Position numbers and translations under genes: made by a program. A stretch of DNA of 64,000 nt from Sepiola atlantica. Taxonomy: Eukaryota; Mollusca; Cephalopoda; Sepiida; Sepiolidae. Position 1 is the stretch's first letter, and each line of letters starts with the position of its first letter. The stretch spans positions 11,195,596-11,259,595 of the forward strand of contig OY744553.1 of the NCBI GenBank assembly GCA_963556195.1. Reading direction: 5' to 3'. Below are positions 21,966-32,433 of this stretch, in pieces. The notes under the pieces are model-generated. The model saw nothing but the letters and a program-made list of their open reading frames with translations, searched no databases and was not told the DNA's origin.

Positions 21966-22334
21966 ATTCTTTTTATAAAACTGGTAATATTGGGTTTAAG
22001 GCTGGAAGTGGGAGTACACGTCAACGATTTTTAGTAAATTTTAAAGATACTTTCAGAACGACTTGTTTATATTTAAAATAATCGTTTTTTTTGTTTTTTT
22101 TCGCCTTTTGTTGTATTTCTTATTCCTCTGCTCGACTTTTTCAATTTAAAATAGGAATTATCGATTGTGTCGGGTGGTGTGGGGAGTGTAGGGGTTGGTT
22201 GGTGTTGTTAGACTTTTTAGATTTGAATTCAGAATGAATTATCATTCATCAAGGGATTTGTCTATGTAAAAATGAGTATACGCTTGTATGTGTCTATGCT
22301 TTTTTCTTTTATTTTACTTCGGTAAGTTCTCAGG
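21966..22334. other. Unassigned sequence
   Basis: Nothing recognised beyond T-rich and GTGGGG-rich patches. Confidence 0.4.
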
Positions 22335-22630
22335 AATCAAGGGGGCCCTTTCCTGGGGTTAATCAAGGAGCCCCTTTCCTGGGGTTGATCAAGGCTTTTC
22401 TGGGGTTAATCAAGGGGCCCCTTTTCTGGGATTGATCAAGGCTTTCCTGGGGTTGATCAAGGGGCCCCTTTCCTGGGATTAATCAAGGGGTCTCTTTCCT
22501 GGGTTAATCAAGGGGCCCCTTTTCTGGGGTTAATCAAGGCTTTCCTGGGGTTAATCAAGGGGTCTCTTTTCTGGGGTTAATTAAGGCTTTCCTTGGGTTA
22601 ATCAAGGGGCGCTTTCCTGGGGTTAATACT
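22335..22630. repeat. ~26-bp minisatellite (ggggttaatcaaggggcccc)
   Basis: About twelve irregular units of tttcctggggttaatcaagg plus ggcccc. Several units lack the ggcccc block. The first unit continues directly from family E sequence (ggaatcaagggggccc), so the array expanded from part of repeat E. Confidence 0.85.
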
Positions 22631-23175
22631 TGACCTCTATATGAAATATGTAGAAAGCCCAGTGTTCAACTAAAGTTCTCGTTTACCTCTCAAATGTTGA
22701 GTAAATAACATTAATTTTCCTCCCCCCCCCCCCCAATTGACCAGCTAACTATTTTATAGTATATCTTCATTGTGGTCTCTTGGTCTTATCAGATTCCAGG
22801 ACAAGAATTAATCTAGTCTAGTGGAGTATCAAGCTAAGTGCTGTTACTTGAGGTAACATCACTAAAGGGTGCGCCATTCTTCGTATGAGCCAGTGTATAG
22901 CTGTGTCGAGGGGATCTTATTTGGGCTTCAAATACTATGTTATTTTGAATATTTGGTCAGAGTTTACTTGTAGGGGACGTATCCTCATGTCAGGTTGTCA
23001 GGCTGTCAGGCTGTCTCTTGTATAAAGAGACCCAAGACATTCGAGGATGGTGTCTAGTGGTTAATTCAAACTATCCCCTATGCTCTTTTGTTTCATTTTA
23101 CTTCAGTCGAAGTTCTCAGAAATCAAAGAGCCCCTTCCTGGAGCTAACACTTGATCTCTATATGAGATACATAGA
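22631..23175. repeat. Dispersed repeat E, copy 1 and start of copy 2
   Basis: Shared landmarks with 23,350-23,960 and 52,640-53,150 are aacacttgatctctatatga, aattgaccagytaactat, gtggtctcttggtcttatca, gatcttatttgggcttcaaa, ttattttgaatatttggtca and a ccaagacattcgaggatggt end. No ORF. It is a mid-copy mobile element of unknown class. Confidence 0.75.
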
Positions 23176-23183
23176 TGTGTGTA

Positions 23184-23219
<36 letters not shown>

Positions 23220-23350
23220 TATATATATATATGTTTATAAGTATGTGTGTATCTATATGTATATATATGTGAATATATATATGTTTGTAAGTATGCGTGT
23301 ATATATATATATTTGTTGTTGAGTGTATGTGTATATAGGTATATCTCTCG
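23176..23350. repeat. TA/TATG microsatellite
   Basis: (TA)n passing into tatgtttgtaagtatgtgtg-type units, the same unit type as at 48.9-49.4 kb. It interrupts repeat E copy 2. Confidence 0.95.
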
Positions 23351-23960
23351 TTTCATTTTACTTCAGTCGAAGTTCTCAGAAATCAAAGAGCCCCTTCCTG
23401 GAGCTAACACTTGATCTCTAAATGAGATACATAAATATTCGAATATTCCATTAAAGTTCTCCTTGACCTGCCAAACGTTGAGTTAGTAAAGAAATGAAGA
23501 ACATTAATTTTCTTCTCCCCAATTGACCAGTTAACTATATAATAGTATATCTTTCTTGTGGTCTCTTGATCTTACCAAATTCTAGGGAGAGAATTCTGGT
23601 GGCGTATCCTCCTTACAAGTCAACCCTGACCAAATATTCAAAATAACATAATATTCGAAGCCCAAATAAGATCCACTCAACATGTTGAGACACTGGCTCA
23701 TACAAGAAAAGGTGCACCTTCCCCAAGTTCTGTTACGTCAGGTAACATTATTGGAGAAGGTGTACCTTTCTTCGTAATAGCCAGTGTCTCGCCGTATTGA
23801 GTGGATCTTATTTGGGCTTCGAATATTATGTTATTTTGAATATTTGGTCAGGGTTGACTTGTAGGGTGAAGTATCCTCATATCAGGTTGTCCTGACACAC
23901 CCTTGAACATAGAGACCGAAGACACTCGAGGATGGTGTCTAGTAGGTAATTCAAACTCTC
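23351..23960. repeat. Dispersed repeat E, copy 3 with internal foldback
   Basis: After the common E head, this copy contains an inverted duplication: left arm ~23,613-23,726 and right arm ~23,751-23,864. Both hold caaccctgaccaaatattca or its complement, with a 24-nt loop. Copies at 22.8 and 52.9 kb have only the right-arm orientation and a different left half. The foldback therefore arose in this copy. Confidence 0.85.
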
Positions 23961-24099
23961 CTGTACGCTTGTATTTGTGTTTGTGTGTGGTATCGTACGA
24001 TAGAAATATCATGGCAACATTTCTGACCTTAGGTCACTGGAAGAGCCCAGGGTGGAAAAGGGTTTAAACTAGGATGCATAATAATAATCCATTCTATAA

Positions 24100-24109
24100 T
24101 GAAGAGCAA

Positions 24110-24140
<31 letters not shown>
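24100..24140. repeat. GT/TA microsatellite
   Basis: Short (GT)n(TA)n run at the 5' edge of the LINE relic. Confidence 0.9.
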
Positions 24141-24760
24141 GTGAAACTTGGACGCTTTATAAAAGACATGAAAAACAGCTGAATGGCTTCCACCTCAGAT
24201 GCCTTCGCAATATTCTCAACATCCGCTGGCAAGACAGAATTCCTGACACAGAAGTCTTGGAGCGCGCGGGGCTCCATACCATCACCACCATAGTCCACAA
24301 AACCCAGCTTCGGTGAGCAGGCCATGTCTACCGCATGCCTGATGGCCGAATCCCCAAACAACTCTTTTATGGGGAACTCAGCCAGGGAGAGCGGACTGCA
24401 GGAGGCCAATAGAAACGATATAAAGACTGCCTGCGAACCTCCCTCAAGGACTTTGACATCAACCCCCAGTCTTGGGAGAGTCGCGCTGCAGAACGCTCTG
24501 CTTGGCGCTGTGCCGTCAGCCTGGGAGCCGATAGGGCAGAGGATCAACGCATGACCCACGACCGGCAGAAGCGCAGGAGGTGAAAGGAGAGAGCTGCCGG
24601 TCCACAGCCTGTCGATGCCGCCTTCACGTGTCCGGAGTGTGGAAGAGTCTGCCGAGCACGGATTGGCCTCATCAGCCATCTCAGGACCCACCGACCCCCG
24701 ACGCCAAACTGATTGATACCTTGGTCATCGTCGACTTCGACGGACGAGCAAATGGAATGG
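24141..24760 (+). pseudogene. LINE C-terminal region ending in a C2H2 finger
   Basis: Plus-strand words in order are CETWTLYKRHEKQLNGFHLR, CLRNILNIRWQDRIPDTEVL, AGHVYRMPDGRIPKQLFYGE, SLKDFDINPQSWE and CPECGRVCRARIGLISHLRT. This is the C-terminal part of an invertebrate non-LTR RT with a terminal zinc finger (C-x2-C...H-x3-H). At least three in-frame stops (after KTQLR, after AGGQ and after KRRR) kill it. The 3' end runs into a TA microsatellite, as is common for this group. Confidence 0.85.
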
Positions 24761-24949
24761 ATATATATATATATATATATTCCAAATATCGTTTAGGTGC
24801 TTGAAAAGGTCGGAGGGTCGAAATAAATTATCGCACCGGTGATTATGTGATTCCGTGTTACTTTATTTTATTTTATTCTTGCTCTGTTTATTACATCGAG
24901 CTCTCATACTAAGATTCCCTTCTTGAACTTATTTCACTCTAACACTTTA

Positions 24950-25135
24950 TATATATATAATATTTATAAATAAATATTAAATTATTAATACCTACAGACG
25001 CTAGCGTTTCAAGCTTATTGCTCTCATCAGTGCAGGAAAGTAATAATTTCAGATGGTCGGGAGGCGCGAACCTGGTTCACAGAGTCAGCCTAGAATCTGA
25101 AAGCAGTCGCCATATCCACTCGGCCAACAGAAACT
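24950..25135 (-). mobile_element. tRNA-headed element carrying a hammerhead (copy 1)
   Basis: Minus-strand order: a tRNA-like head at ~25,130-25,053 with A box TGGCCGAGTGG, B box GGTTCGCGCCT and pairable ends GTTGG/CCGAC. Then come an ~20-nt spacer, a hammerhead fold (24,991-25,036) and an AT tail, TTTAATATTTATTTATAAAT, into TA repeats. The copy at 47,820-47,998 has the same order and the same B box. A tRNA-promoter plus hammerhead layout is known for the schistosome Sm-alpha SINE-like repeats. Confidence 0.75.
24991..25036 (-). ncRNA. Hammerhead ribozyme, type I, compact
   Basis: Minus strand 5' to 3': helix I strand CCTGCA; core CTGATGA; helix II GAGC-AATAA-GCTT; core GAAA; helix III A-CGC-TA-GCG-T; cleavage nucleotide C (triplet GTC); helix I strand TGTAGG. 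Helix I pairs over 6 bp with one G-T, and helix III is a near-loopless 4-bp stem. All invariant core bases are present. The one soft point is a G-T rather than G-C pair at 10.1-11.1. Self-cleavage is predicted after position 24,997. Confidence 0.75.
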
Positions 25136-25299
25136 GTCATGTAAGTAAGGGAAATTAAGATCTATATGTACCTAGAAGCGGGCACAGATAGAAGACTAGT
25201 CGAGAGTGTTCTACGAACTTATTCAGAACTTTGCATTAGAGCTTTTTGACAGTCTATTTTTAACATCCCCGAGAGTGCTCAACTTAAATTTCTTAAAGG

Positions 25300-25305
25300 G
25301 GCTTA

Positions 25306-25339
<34 letters not shown>

Positions 25340-25340
25340 T
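25300..25340. repeat. TA microsatellite
   Basis: Uninterrupted (TA)n of ~35 bp. Confidence 0.95.
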
Positions 25341-25855
25341 GTGTATTTAGGCTGCATTTTTTAAATTTATGAAAACATTGTTAAACATAACAGAATTCCA
25401 CGGCTTGATTATGCTTTTTTATTTTCTCAATTTTCTAATGATCTTTTTTGTGTCAAATCAAAAAAAAAAAATAATATATGTTGCATATGTATCATTTTAC
25501 AACAAACAAATGCACAGAAGGCTGGAGAGAAGAGAATTTTCAAAAAGCAGCCGAAAACGTGCGTGTAAAGACGGTTAAACATAAAAAAAACGAAACAGTG
25601 CAGATCCAAGAGAGACATTAACAATTTAAATTATAGGACGCCAGAATTAGCATCACAAAATGAATTGTATAACGTTAAGCATTTTAAAAGGTTGTTACTA
25701 GTTTCATACGTAATGTTATTAATTGTAGGTTTCTGGGTTTTAATAAAGATAGCCTCGAGTATTTTTAATTTTTTATAATTGGTTTCAGAATGTATCATTT
25801 TCATGTGATTAATATATATGTATTATATATATAATAATAATAATATATATTATGT

Positions 25856-25896
<41 letters not shown>

Positions 25897-25930
25897 TTGG
25901 GAAGGTTCATTTTTTTAAGCATCTTTAGAA
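25341..25930. other. AT-rich unassigned sequence
   Basis: No gene. A second (TA)n run (25,861-25,888) is present. Short frames are unremarkable. Confidence 0.4.
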
Positions 25931-25937
25931 TTTTAAA

Positions 25938-26121
25938 CAAAGAAAGAGGCAAAATGCTTTTTATTTGTCTAAAGCTCTGTCGAGGCTTGTTATATCAAGC
26001 GAAATATTAGATAAAAAAGTCAAGATGAAGAATAAAATATTTTTATTTTTTATTTTGATTGTAATAAAAAAATATCTGCATCTAACACATGATTATTTGA
26101 AGGCATTTTGCCTCTTTCTTT
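25938..26121. repeat. Short inverted-terminal-repeat element
   Basis: aagaaagaggcaaaatgc at 25,941-25,958 is perfectly inverted as gcattttgcctctttctt at ~26,103-26,120, giving a ~180-bp unit. An internal hairpin GGCTTG-TTATAT-CAAGC followed by GAAA is also present. A small MITE is plausible, but no target duplication is clear. Confidence 0.45.
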
Positions 26122-26197
26122 ATGATACATGTATAATAAACGACTTGCTGCCGAAATATACATACATATATATATATTTATATATATATATATATAT

Positions 26198-26416
26198 TGT
26201 TGTGAAGTTGTCCAACAGTAAATAATAAATAAAGGAAGTCAAGTCGAGGGTTGGTTTAACAAGTATATTAACAAAGTAAGAAAGTGACTAGCACTTGGCT
26301 AGACAGTTACAAGACTGTTCTTTGTCTTCTCTGTGTCTCCGGTGACTCTGGTGACTCGCACTATTTATACTGACAACCGGTGTTGTTTCTCCTGTGTAAG
26401 AACGGCCGGTGTAACA
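26198..26416 (-). mobile_element. Candidate solo LTR (219 bp)
   Basis: On the minus strand it begins TGTTACACCGG and ends ACTTCACAACA, the TG...CA ends of an LTR. A strong TATA box, CAGTATAAATAG, lies about 45-55 nt in. It is inserted in a TA microsatellite with tatat on both sides, compatible with a 5-bp duplication but uninformative there. No internal retroviral sequence or second LTR is in the window. Confidence 0.55.
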
Positions 26417-26420
26417 TATA

Positions 26421-27360
26421 TATATATATACGCACATTGCTATATCTAAATGAATTAATGCAAAAATTTTTTTTCATTTATCACACCTATATCAACATCA
26501 AAACGGGTTACTGTTATTTAAATCAATAATATATGATATTTCGAAATACTGTATATATAGTACACATGAAAGGCAGATATGTGAATGCTTAATTTTCATA
26601 ACTATTTTTTAAAACAGTTTATGATAAATTAATGTTTGGTGTTATTCATTTGTAATTTTATTGTCATATTTTCCTATATATCTGCAATAGTTTTCTCGAT
26701 ATCAACAGTAATTAACTAAAATGATTGAATAAAAGAGACGATAAATTACGAAAACCTTTTCTTATAATATGCCATTAAGTATAAAGGGAGATAATTTTAA
26801 TGAAACTAATACATCTTAGTTAGCTAGCTAGAAAGATATACTGATGAGGCATACAAGGTCATAGAGAGAGGGGAGAGGTGACTTCTCTGTTTCTCCTCTC
26901 TTTATCTATCTCACTCACTGGGAGCTGTTTTAAAAACAATAAAAAAAAAAATTGGCATCGTTCTCACTTCCTCTCCTTTGCCCCCTCTCTCTCTCACTCC
27001 CTCTCCTCCCCCCCTCTCCCTCTCTCACTTCCTCTTTCCCCCTTCCCGCTCTCTCTAGCGAGACCCAATTTTCTTTTTTGTTGCTTTTAAAAGAGCCAAC
27101 ACTCCCCACCCCGCACCTAACACACACCATCGCTCAGGCGAGTTGATTTCTTCTTTCTTTTGATTTCATTTAATTATTTGATTATTTAAAAAGTAAATAA
27201 ATGTGTATCAAAATTACTAAAATATTTATATTGATTTATATGAATGAATGTTAATGTTTATCTATTTATGCAAAAGTTTTAGTCTCGTGTTTACAAGAAA
27301 CTTATGAATGAAATGTTTATTATTTAAAATTTTCGTTTCAAGTAGCGAATTTGTGAAGGG
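26421..27360. other. Non-coding stretch
   Basis: AT-rich DNA with a CT/GA-rich imperfect palindrome at ~26,860-26,910 and a C/T-rich tract at 26,965-27,060. It may be the interior of the Helitron-like element whose 3' end is at ~27,390. Confidence 0.4.
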
Positions 27361-27384
27361 ATAGCCCGTTGGCAAAGCCAGCTA

Positions 27385-27391
<7 letters not shown>
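27361..27391 (+). mobile_element. Possible Helitron-type 3' end
   Basis: gcccgttggcaaagccagct then ag|t: a short hairpin (TGGC-AAA-GCCA) directly followed by CTAG and a T, as at Helitron 3' termini (hairpin, then CTRR, insertion before T). A related inverted end lies at ~35,173-35,215. The 5' end was not found, and no Rep/helicase sequence is present. Confidence 0.4.

Positions 27392-27424
<33 letters not shown>
27388..27424. repeat. TA microsatellite
   Basis: (TA)n directly after the Helitron-like end. Confidence 0.95.
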
Positions 27425-27427
<3 letters not shown>

Positions 27428-27499
27428 CACCTTGTCACACAAAAGTTGAGTAAAAACACTGCCATTTCAAATATTTAAAGGAATTGGGAAAGCAAATCT

Positions 27500-27815
27500 A
27501 TTTCCATAATGAAACCTTTTCTTTGTTTTCTTTCTTTGTTTTCTTTGTTTTCTTTCTTTTTTTTCTTTTTTCTTTCTTTTTCTTTTTTCTTTCTTTTTCT
27601 TTTCTTTTTTTCTTTTTTTTCTTTATTTTTTTCTTTTTTCTTTTCTTTTTTCTTTATTTTTTCTTTTTTTCTTTTTTTTCTTTTTTTTCCTTTTTTCTTT
27701 CTTTTTCTTTTTTCTTTCTTTTTTCTCTTTCTTTTTTTTTCTTTTTTTTTCTTTCTATTTTTTTTCTTTTTTTTCTCTTCCTTTTTTTCTTTCTTTTCTT
27801 TCTATACCGATTGCT
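27500..27815. repeat. T-rich pyrimidine tract
   Basis: ttctttctttttc-type sequence, ~310 bp. Phenylalanine-rich frames are artefacts. Confidence 0.9.
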
Positions 27816-27844
27816 ACGTTTTTGTTTCCTTCTGTATTCATTTT

Positions 27845-28345
27845 TTACACTTTTCAGTTTAAGACGTTTCTTTTAAAAGATATTTCACCCCAAACAAGTT
27901 GACACTGTAGACATAAGGGGCTACTGAAAATTAGGGTGAAAGTTTAGGGAGTCATCCTAAGTTAAGAGCTGTGCAGCGAGATGTTTGTTCACATTAGTTT
28001 TTAAAATTTCTGCATATCAGTACAGTCGGGGGGTGGAGGGGGAAGGAAGCAGGGATGGAGTTCCAAAGGCTGGCAGCTTGACGAAAGAAGCTATTGGAGT
28101 AGAAAACTCTCCGACATCTGGGGACCTCCACAGTGAATGGATGGGATTTAGCTGATTATCGGATTTGTCAAGTGTATTTACGTGAGGGGAGCACCAGAGC
28201 AGCAAGTTCATCGGAGCACATTCCATTGAAGTACTTGTAAAACAGGCACAAGGATGCAACATTGCGGCGATGGGACAGGGGCTGGAGCTTGGTGGATAGT
28301 GAGGGACCTATTAGATTAGAGACTCTTTTTTAGACCTTGTCTATT
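27845..28345 (-). pseudogene. LINE 3' end relic (same family as 5.85-6.4 kb)
   Basis: The minus strand encodes SHRRNVASLCLFYKYF, NGMCSDEL and DVGEFSTPIASF in shifting frames, with the 3' UTR at 27,880-27,960 (gacactgtagacataagggg). It is more decayed than the 5.95-kb copy, with several frameshifts in the former WNSLP region. Confidence 0.75.
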
Positions 28346-28454
28346 CTTACTTCTTTTTTTTAACTTCACTGATTGAGAGTTATTTTATAGGAATATTAGT
28401 GTGAACACAAGCGAAGCATAATTTTTTCCCATCATTTTTGATGGTGGGTGTACA

Positions 28455-28535
28455 GCATAATAATTATAATAATTATAATAATAACAATAATAATTATAAT
28501 AATTATAATAATAATTATAATAATAATAATGCAAG
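28455..28535. repeat. AATAAT/ATTATA microsatellite
   Basis: Interrupted (taataatta)n. A separate 11-nt C run lies near 28,614-28,625. Confidence 0.9.
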
Positions 28536-28847
28536 AATATCATTAAGTGCAGAAAACTCGAAGCCACGCATAGAAATAATTATAATTATTATTTCAACAA
28601 ATTTCATATACTGACCCCCCCCCCCACGCCAAAGAAAAGTGATGGCACCAGCCTCGGCTAATACCAAACGAAATAGTCCTGAAGGGTCGAGGAGGGAGAG
28701 CACTAATCAGACCTCCACTGGAAGGGGTGCAAAGAGTATTGGGATCTTGGGGAGGCTTGTTGCCAGCAAGAAAATCAATGGTAAGCGGCTGTTACGATAA
28801 CACAAAATGATAACTGGTAACAGTCAATGAAGTGATAACCTTCACTG

Positions 28848-29170
28848 AATAGTAACTGTTACCGTTGTCTAAGTAACTGTTATCGTTGTCTAAGTAACTG
28901 TTACCGTTGTCTAAGTAACTGTTATCGTTGTCTAAGTAACTGTTACCGTTGTCTAAGTAACTGTTATCGTTGTCTAAGTAACTGTTACCGTTGTCTAAGT
29001 AACTGTTACCGTTGTCTAAGTAACTGTTATCGTTGTCTAAGTAACTGTTACCGTTGTCTAAGTAACTGTTATCGTTGTCTAAGTAACTGTTACCGTTGTC
29101 TAAGTAACTGTTACCGTTGTCTAAGTAACTTTTACCGTTGTCTAAGTAACTTTTACCGTTGTCTAAGTAA
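28848..29170. repeat. 21-bp minisatellite with 42-bp alternation
   Basis: About 15 units of taagtaactgttaccgttgt + c. Units with ttacc and ttatc alternate for most of the array, implying duplication of a 42-bp dimer. The minus strand gives an open 129-codon frame of YLDNGNS/YLDNDNS heptads. Nothing outside the repeat supports translation. Confidence 0.95.
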
Positions 29171-29469
29171 ATGAGCTTCACTTATTACTACGCACATTTT
29201 GCTTGTTAAGTTAACAAAAGTGGCTTATTAAGACACAACATTGCCAGGACTTTATGTGTGTTACAGTATTAACAGATTTTGGATGGGAGTTGGAAGGCGG
29301 GGGGGGGTGTCACAAAATCAGGCACTGTTTTCACAAGAAACTACCCCAACCGAGCCAACCCCTACTATTCCAAGACTCGTCTAGTTGGAAGGCTATATTT
29401 CCGAGAAAGGATCAGAAGTTTCCAATACTGGAAGAAATCTTTTGAATGAATCTATTCTGATGTTTTCAT

Positions 29470-30255
29470 GGTGTTTTTCTCTCTCTCTCTCTGTCTCTGT
29501 CTTCTCTCCACTCTCTCTCCCTCTCTTTTTCTCCCTCTCTCTTTCTCTTACTCGCTTTCTTTCTCTCCCTCTCTCTTTCTCTTACTCGCTCTCCTTCTCT
29601 CCCTCTCTCTTTCTCTTACTCCCCTTACTTTCTCCCTCTTCTTCTCCCTCTCTCCCTCTCCCTCCCTATCTTCTATCTGCCTCCACCTCTCATTCTCATT
29701 TTCTCCCCTCCTCCTCTCTCCCCCCTTCTCTCTCCCCCTCTCCGTCTTCTCTCCCTTTATTTTCACCACTCTCTCTCCCTCTCCCTCTCACTCCCCTCTC
29801 TTTCTCTCTCTCCCTCCACTCTATCTCTCCCTCTCTCTCTCTCCCTATCTTCTCTCTACCTCCACTTCTCATTCGCATTTTCTCCCCTCCTCCTCTCTCT
29901 CCCCCTCTTCCATTCACTCTCTCTCAACCCTTCTCTTCTCCTCTCACCCTCCCCATCCCTCTCATTCTCCTTTCCCCTCTTTCTCTCTTCCCTATTCTCT
30001 CTCCTTCCTTTCCTTATCCTTCTTTCTTTTCCTCTCCCCCTCTCTCTCCTTCCTTTCCCCTCTCCTCCTCTTTATCCCTTCTCACCTTCACATCTCCCCC
30101 TCTTTCTCCTCTTCTCCCTCTCCTCCTCTCTCTCCCCATCTTCATATCTCTCTCCACCTTTTTCTTCTTCTTTCACCCCCTCTCTCTCGCTTACTCTCCC
30201 CCTCTTTTTCTCTTCCCATTCTATATCCCCCCCTCTCTCTCTATCCTGATTTATT
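29470..30255. repeat. CT-rich low-complexity tract, ~785 bp
   Basis: ctctctccctctctctttct-type sequence with two related sub-blocks (both containing tatcttct and cacctctcattc-type words near 29,665 and 29,850). Frames of up to 317 codons are composition artefacts. Confidence 0.95.
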
Positions 30256-30429
30256 CACATAACAAAGTCGTTAAGGCAACAATATTAACTGAAAATAAAA
30301 AGATATTTTTAGAACGACTTGTTTATCTACATTTTTGAAATCATCAAATTTTCTTTCTTTCTTTCCTTTTGTTGTTCTTAACCATCTACTTGATTTTTTT
30401 TTCAATTGCGATAAGAAATTATTGATTGG

Positions 30430-30475
30430 AGTTAATCAGTTGTGTGTGTGTGTGTGTGTGGAGGGGGGGGGGCGT
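30430..30475. repeat. (GT)n plus poly-G
   Basis: A gtgtgtgtgtgtgtgtgtg run followed by a G run. Confidence 0.95.
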
Positions 30476-30499
30476 TGATCTGATAAAAAAATTTGTACG

Positions 30500-30720
30500 T
30501 TTTTTTAAAAATGAAGAATGGTTTAATTTTGGATTTTTATGCTTCAGAATTTTGATTGATAATTTGTGTTATCTGGATTACTGTTCTCATGTTGGTTGTT
30601 ATTTTCAAAACGTTTCCACCGATGTAACCTCCAACCTTCTTCAGGTGCATCTTGTCGAACTCGAGAATTTATACAGAATTTCGGACTAAACTGTTTATTC
30701 AATCCACAAAGGTAGATTTT
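30500..30720 (-). repeat. Dispersed repeat F (CTGAAGA...GAAACGTT motif)
   Basis: The minus strand contains CACCTGAAGAAGGTTGGAGG, TTACATCGGTGGAAACGTTT. The same motif recurs at 45.71, 46.26-46.30 and 54.02-54.06 kb with flanking similarity (gaactcgagaatt...gaatttcgga). It is probably part of one retroelement family's end. Confidence 0.6.
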
Positions 30721-30809
30721 TCTTGTTCGGTCAGCCGGGTGGTAGTGTTAATTAATTTTAAAAAATTATTCTTAGTCCGTATCACCTGTAGTTAAGTTCC
30801 CATTGCTTC

Positions 30810-31455
30810 TTTCGCTTGCCCACTTTTCTGCCTCTCTGGTCCACTTTTCTTTTCTACTAGTCCAGTTTTCTTGTCTCCCTAGTCCACTTTTCTTGTCTCC
30901 CTAGTCCACTTTTCTGCCTCTCTGGTCCACTTTTCTTTTCTACTAGTCCACTTTTCTTGTCTCCCTAGTCCACTTTTCTTGTCTCCATAGTCCACTTTTC
31001 TGCCTCTCTGGTCCACTTTTCTTTTCTACTAGTCCACTTTTCTTGTCTCCCTAGTCCACTTTTCCTGTCTCCATAGTCCATTTTTTCAGTTTCTCTGGTC
31101 CGCTTTTTTGTCTCTCTGGTTTACTTTTTCTTTTTTTGGTCTACTTTTCTTGTCAGTTTGGTCCACTTTTCTTGTCAGTTTGGTCCACTTTTCTTGCTTC
31201 TCTAGTCCACTTTTCTTGCTTCTCTGGTCCACTTTTCTTGCTTCTCTGGTCCACTTTTCTTGCTTCTCTAGTCCACTTTTCTTGCTTCTCTGGTCCACTT
31301 TTCTTGCTTCTCTGGTCCACTTTTCTTGCTTCTCTAGTCCACTTTTCTTGCTTCTCTAGTCCACTTTCCTTGCTTCTCTGATCCACTTTTCTTGCTTCTC
31401 TGATCCACTTTTTCGTCTCTTTGGTCCATTTGTCTCTCTGGTCCATTTTTTTCTA
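30810..31455. repeat. 20-22-bp minisatellite (gtccacttttcttgcttctc)
   Basis: Around 28 units. An early part uses longer blocks (ctccctagtccacttttctt, ctgcctctctggtccacttt) and a later homogeneous part uses ttgcttctctggtccac. Minus-strand frames (EARKVDQRSKK) are repeat artefacts. Confidence 0.9.
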
Positions 31456-31690
31456 CTAGTCCATTTTCTTGCCTCTAGTCCACTTTTCTTGTCTCTCTAG
31501 TCCACTTTTCTTATCTCTTTGGTCAACTTTTTTGTCTCTCTCTTCTACATTTCTTATCTCTCTGGTCCTCTTACTGGACTTTTTTTGTCTCTCTAGTCCA
31601 CTTTTCTTATCTCTTTGGTCAACTTTTTTATCTCTCTCTTCCACATTTCTTATCTCTCTGGTCCCCTTACTGGACTTTTATTGTCTATGA
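31456..31690. repeat. ~115-bp duplication at end of the minisatellite
   Basis: tagtccacttttcttatctc, tttggtcaacttttttgtct and tggtcctcttactggacttt occur twice in order, a higher-order duplication of decayed minisatellite units. Confidence 0.85.
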
Positions 31691-32377
31691 TGTCCTTTCT
31701 GGTTTGTGCTTCATTTTGTGTCCATTTTATTCACTTGATGCCCCCTTTTGGTCTGTCTTATTCACTTTTTTTTTTGTCCCTCTGGTCCATTTTCTCTACT
31801 TTCTCATCTCTCCGCTTGATATTCTTTTCCATTTTATAATCATTCGGGTGCCTTAGGAAGTTTTTGACATTTCTTTTTTCAACTTTCAATCTTGTGTTCT
31901 AACTTTCTTCTCCTTCTTTCTCTCTTTTTCTAAACCCTTTTCCACACTCTTTTTACTGACCTTGCCCCCTCTCTCTTCCTCTTCCTACTCTCTGTCTCTC
32001 TCTCTCTTTCTCTCTCTCTCTTTCTCTCTCTCTTTTCCAAACCTCCTACTCCTCTTTCCGTTTTCAAATCTTTTTCTTCTCTTTCTAAATTTTTCTGCTT
32101 CTATCTGCATTCCCCCCCTCTCTCTCCCATCTTTCTTTCCCACTTCTCTCTATCTGTCTTTCTAACATTCTTCCCATCTCTCTCTTTGAAACTCCCTCTC
32201 CTCCTCCTCCTCCTCCTAAAATCTCTCTTTTTCTAACATTCTACTCATTTACTCTCTCCATCATTACCTTCTCTATCATCCGTTTCTTTTCTTCTTTTTT
32301 CCCTTCTCCTTTCTCCTATCTCTCTCCATCGCCCTTTTCCACATCTTCTCCTCCTCTCTTTCTCTTCTCCCTCACAT

Positions 32378-32433
<56 letters not shown>

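Noticed and set aside
25975..26025. Another hammerhead (CTGTCGA-hairpin-GAAA)
   Set aside because: A6 of the core is T, and no helix I or helix III with a cleavage triplet could be paired; only the internal GGCTTG/CAAGC hairpin is convincing.
29385..30338. 317-codon Ser/Leu/Pro-rich ORF
   Set aside because: Pyrimidine-rich low-complexity tract; no domain or codon pattern.
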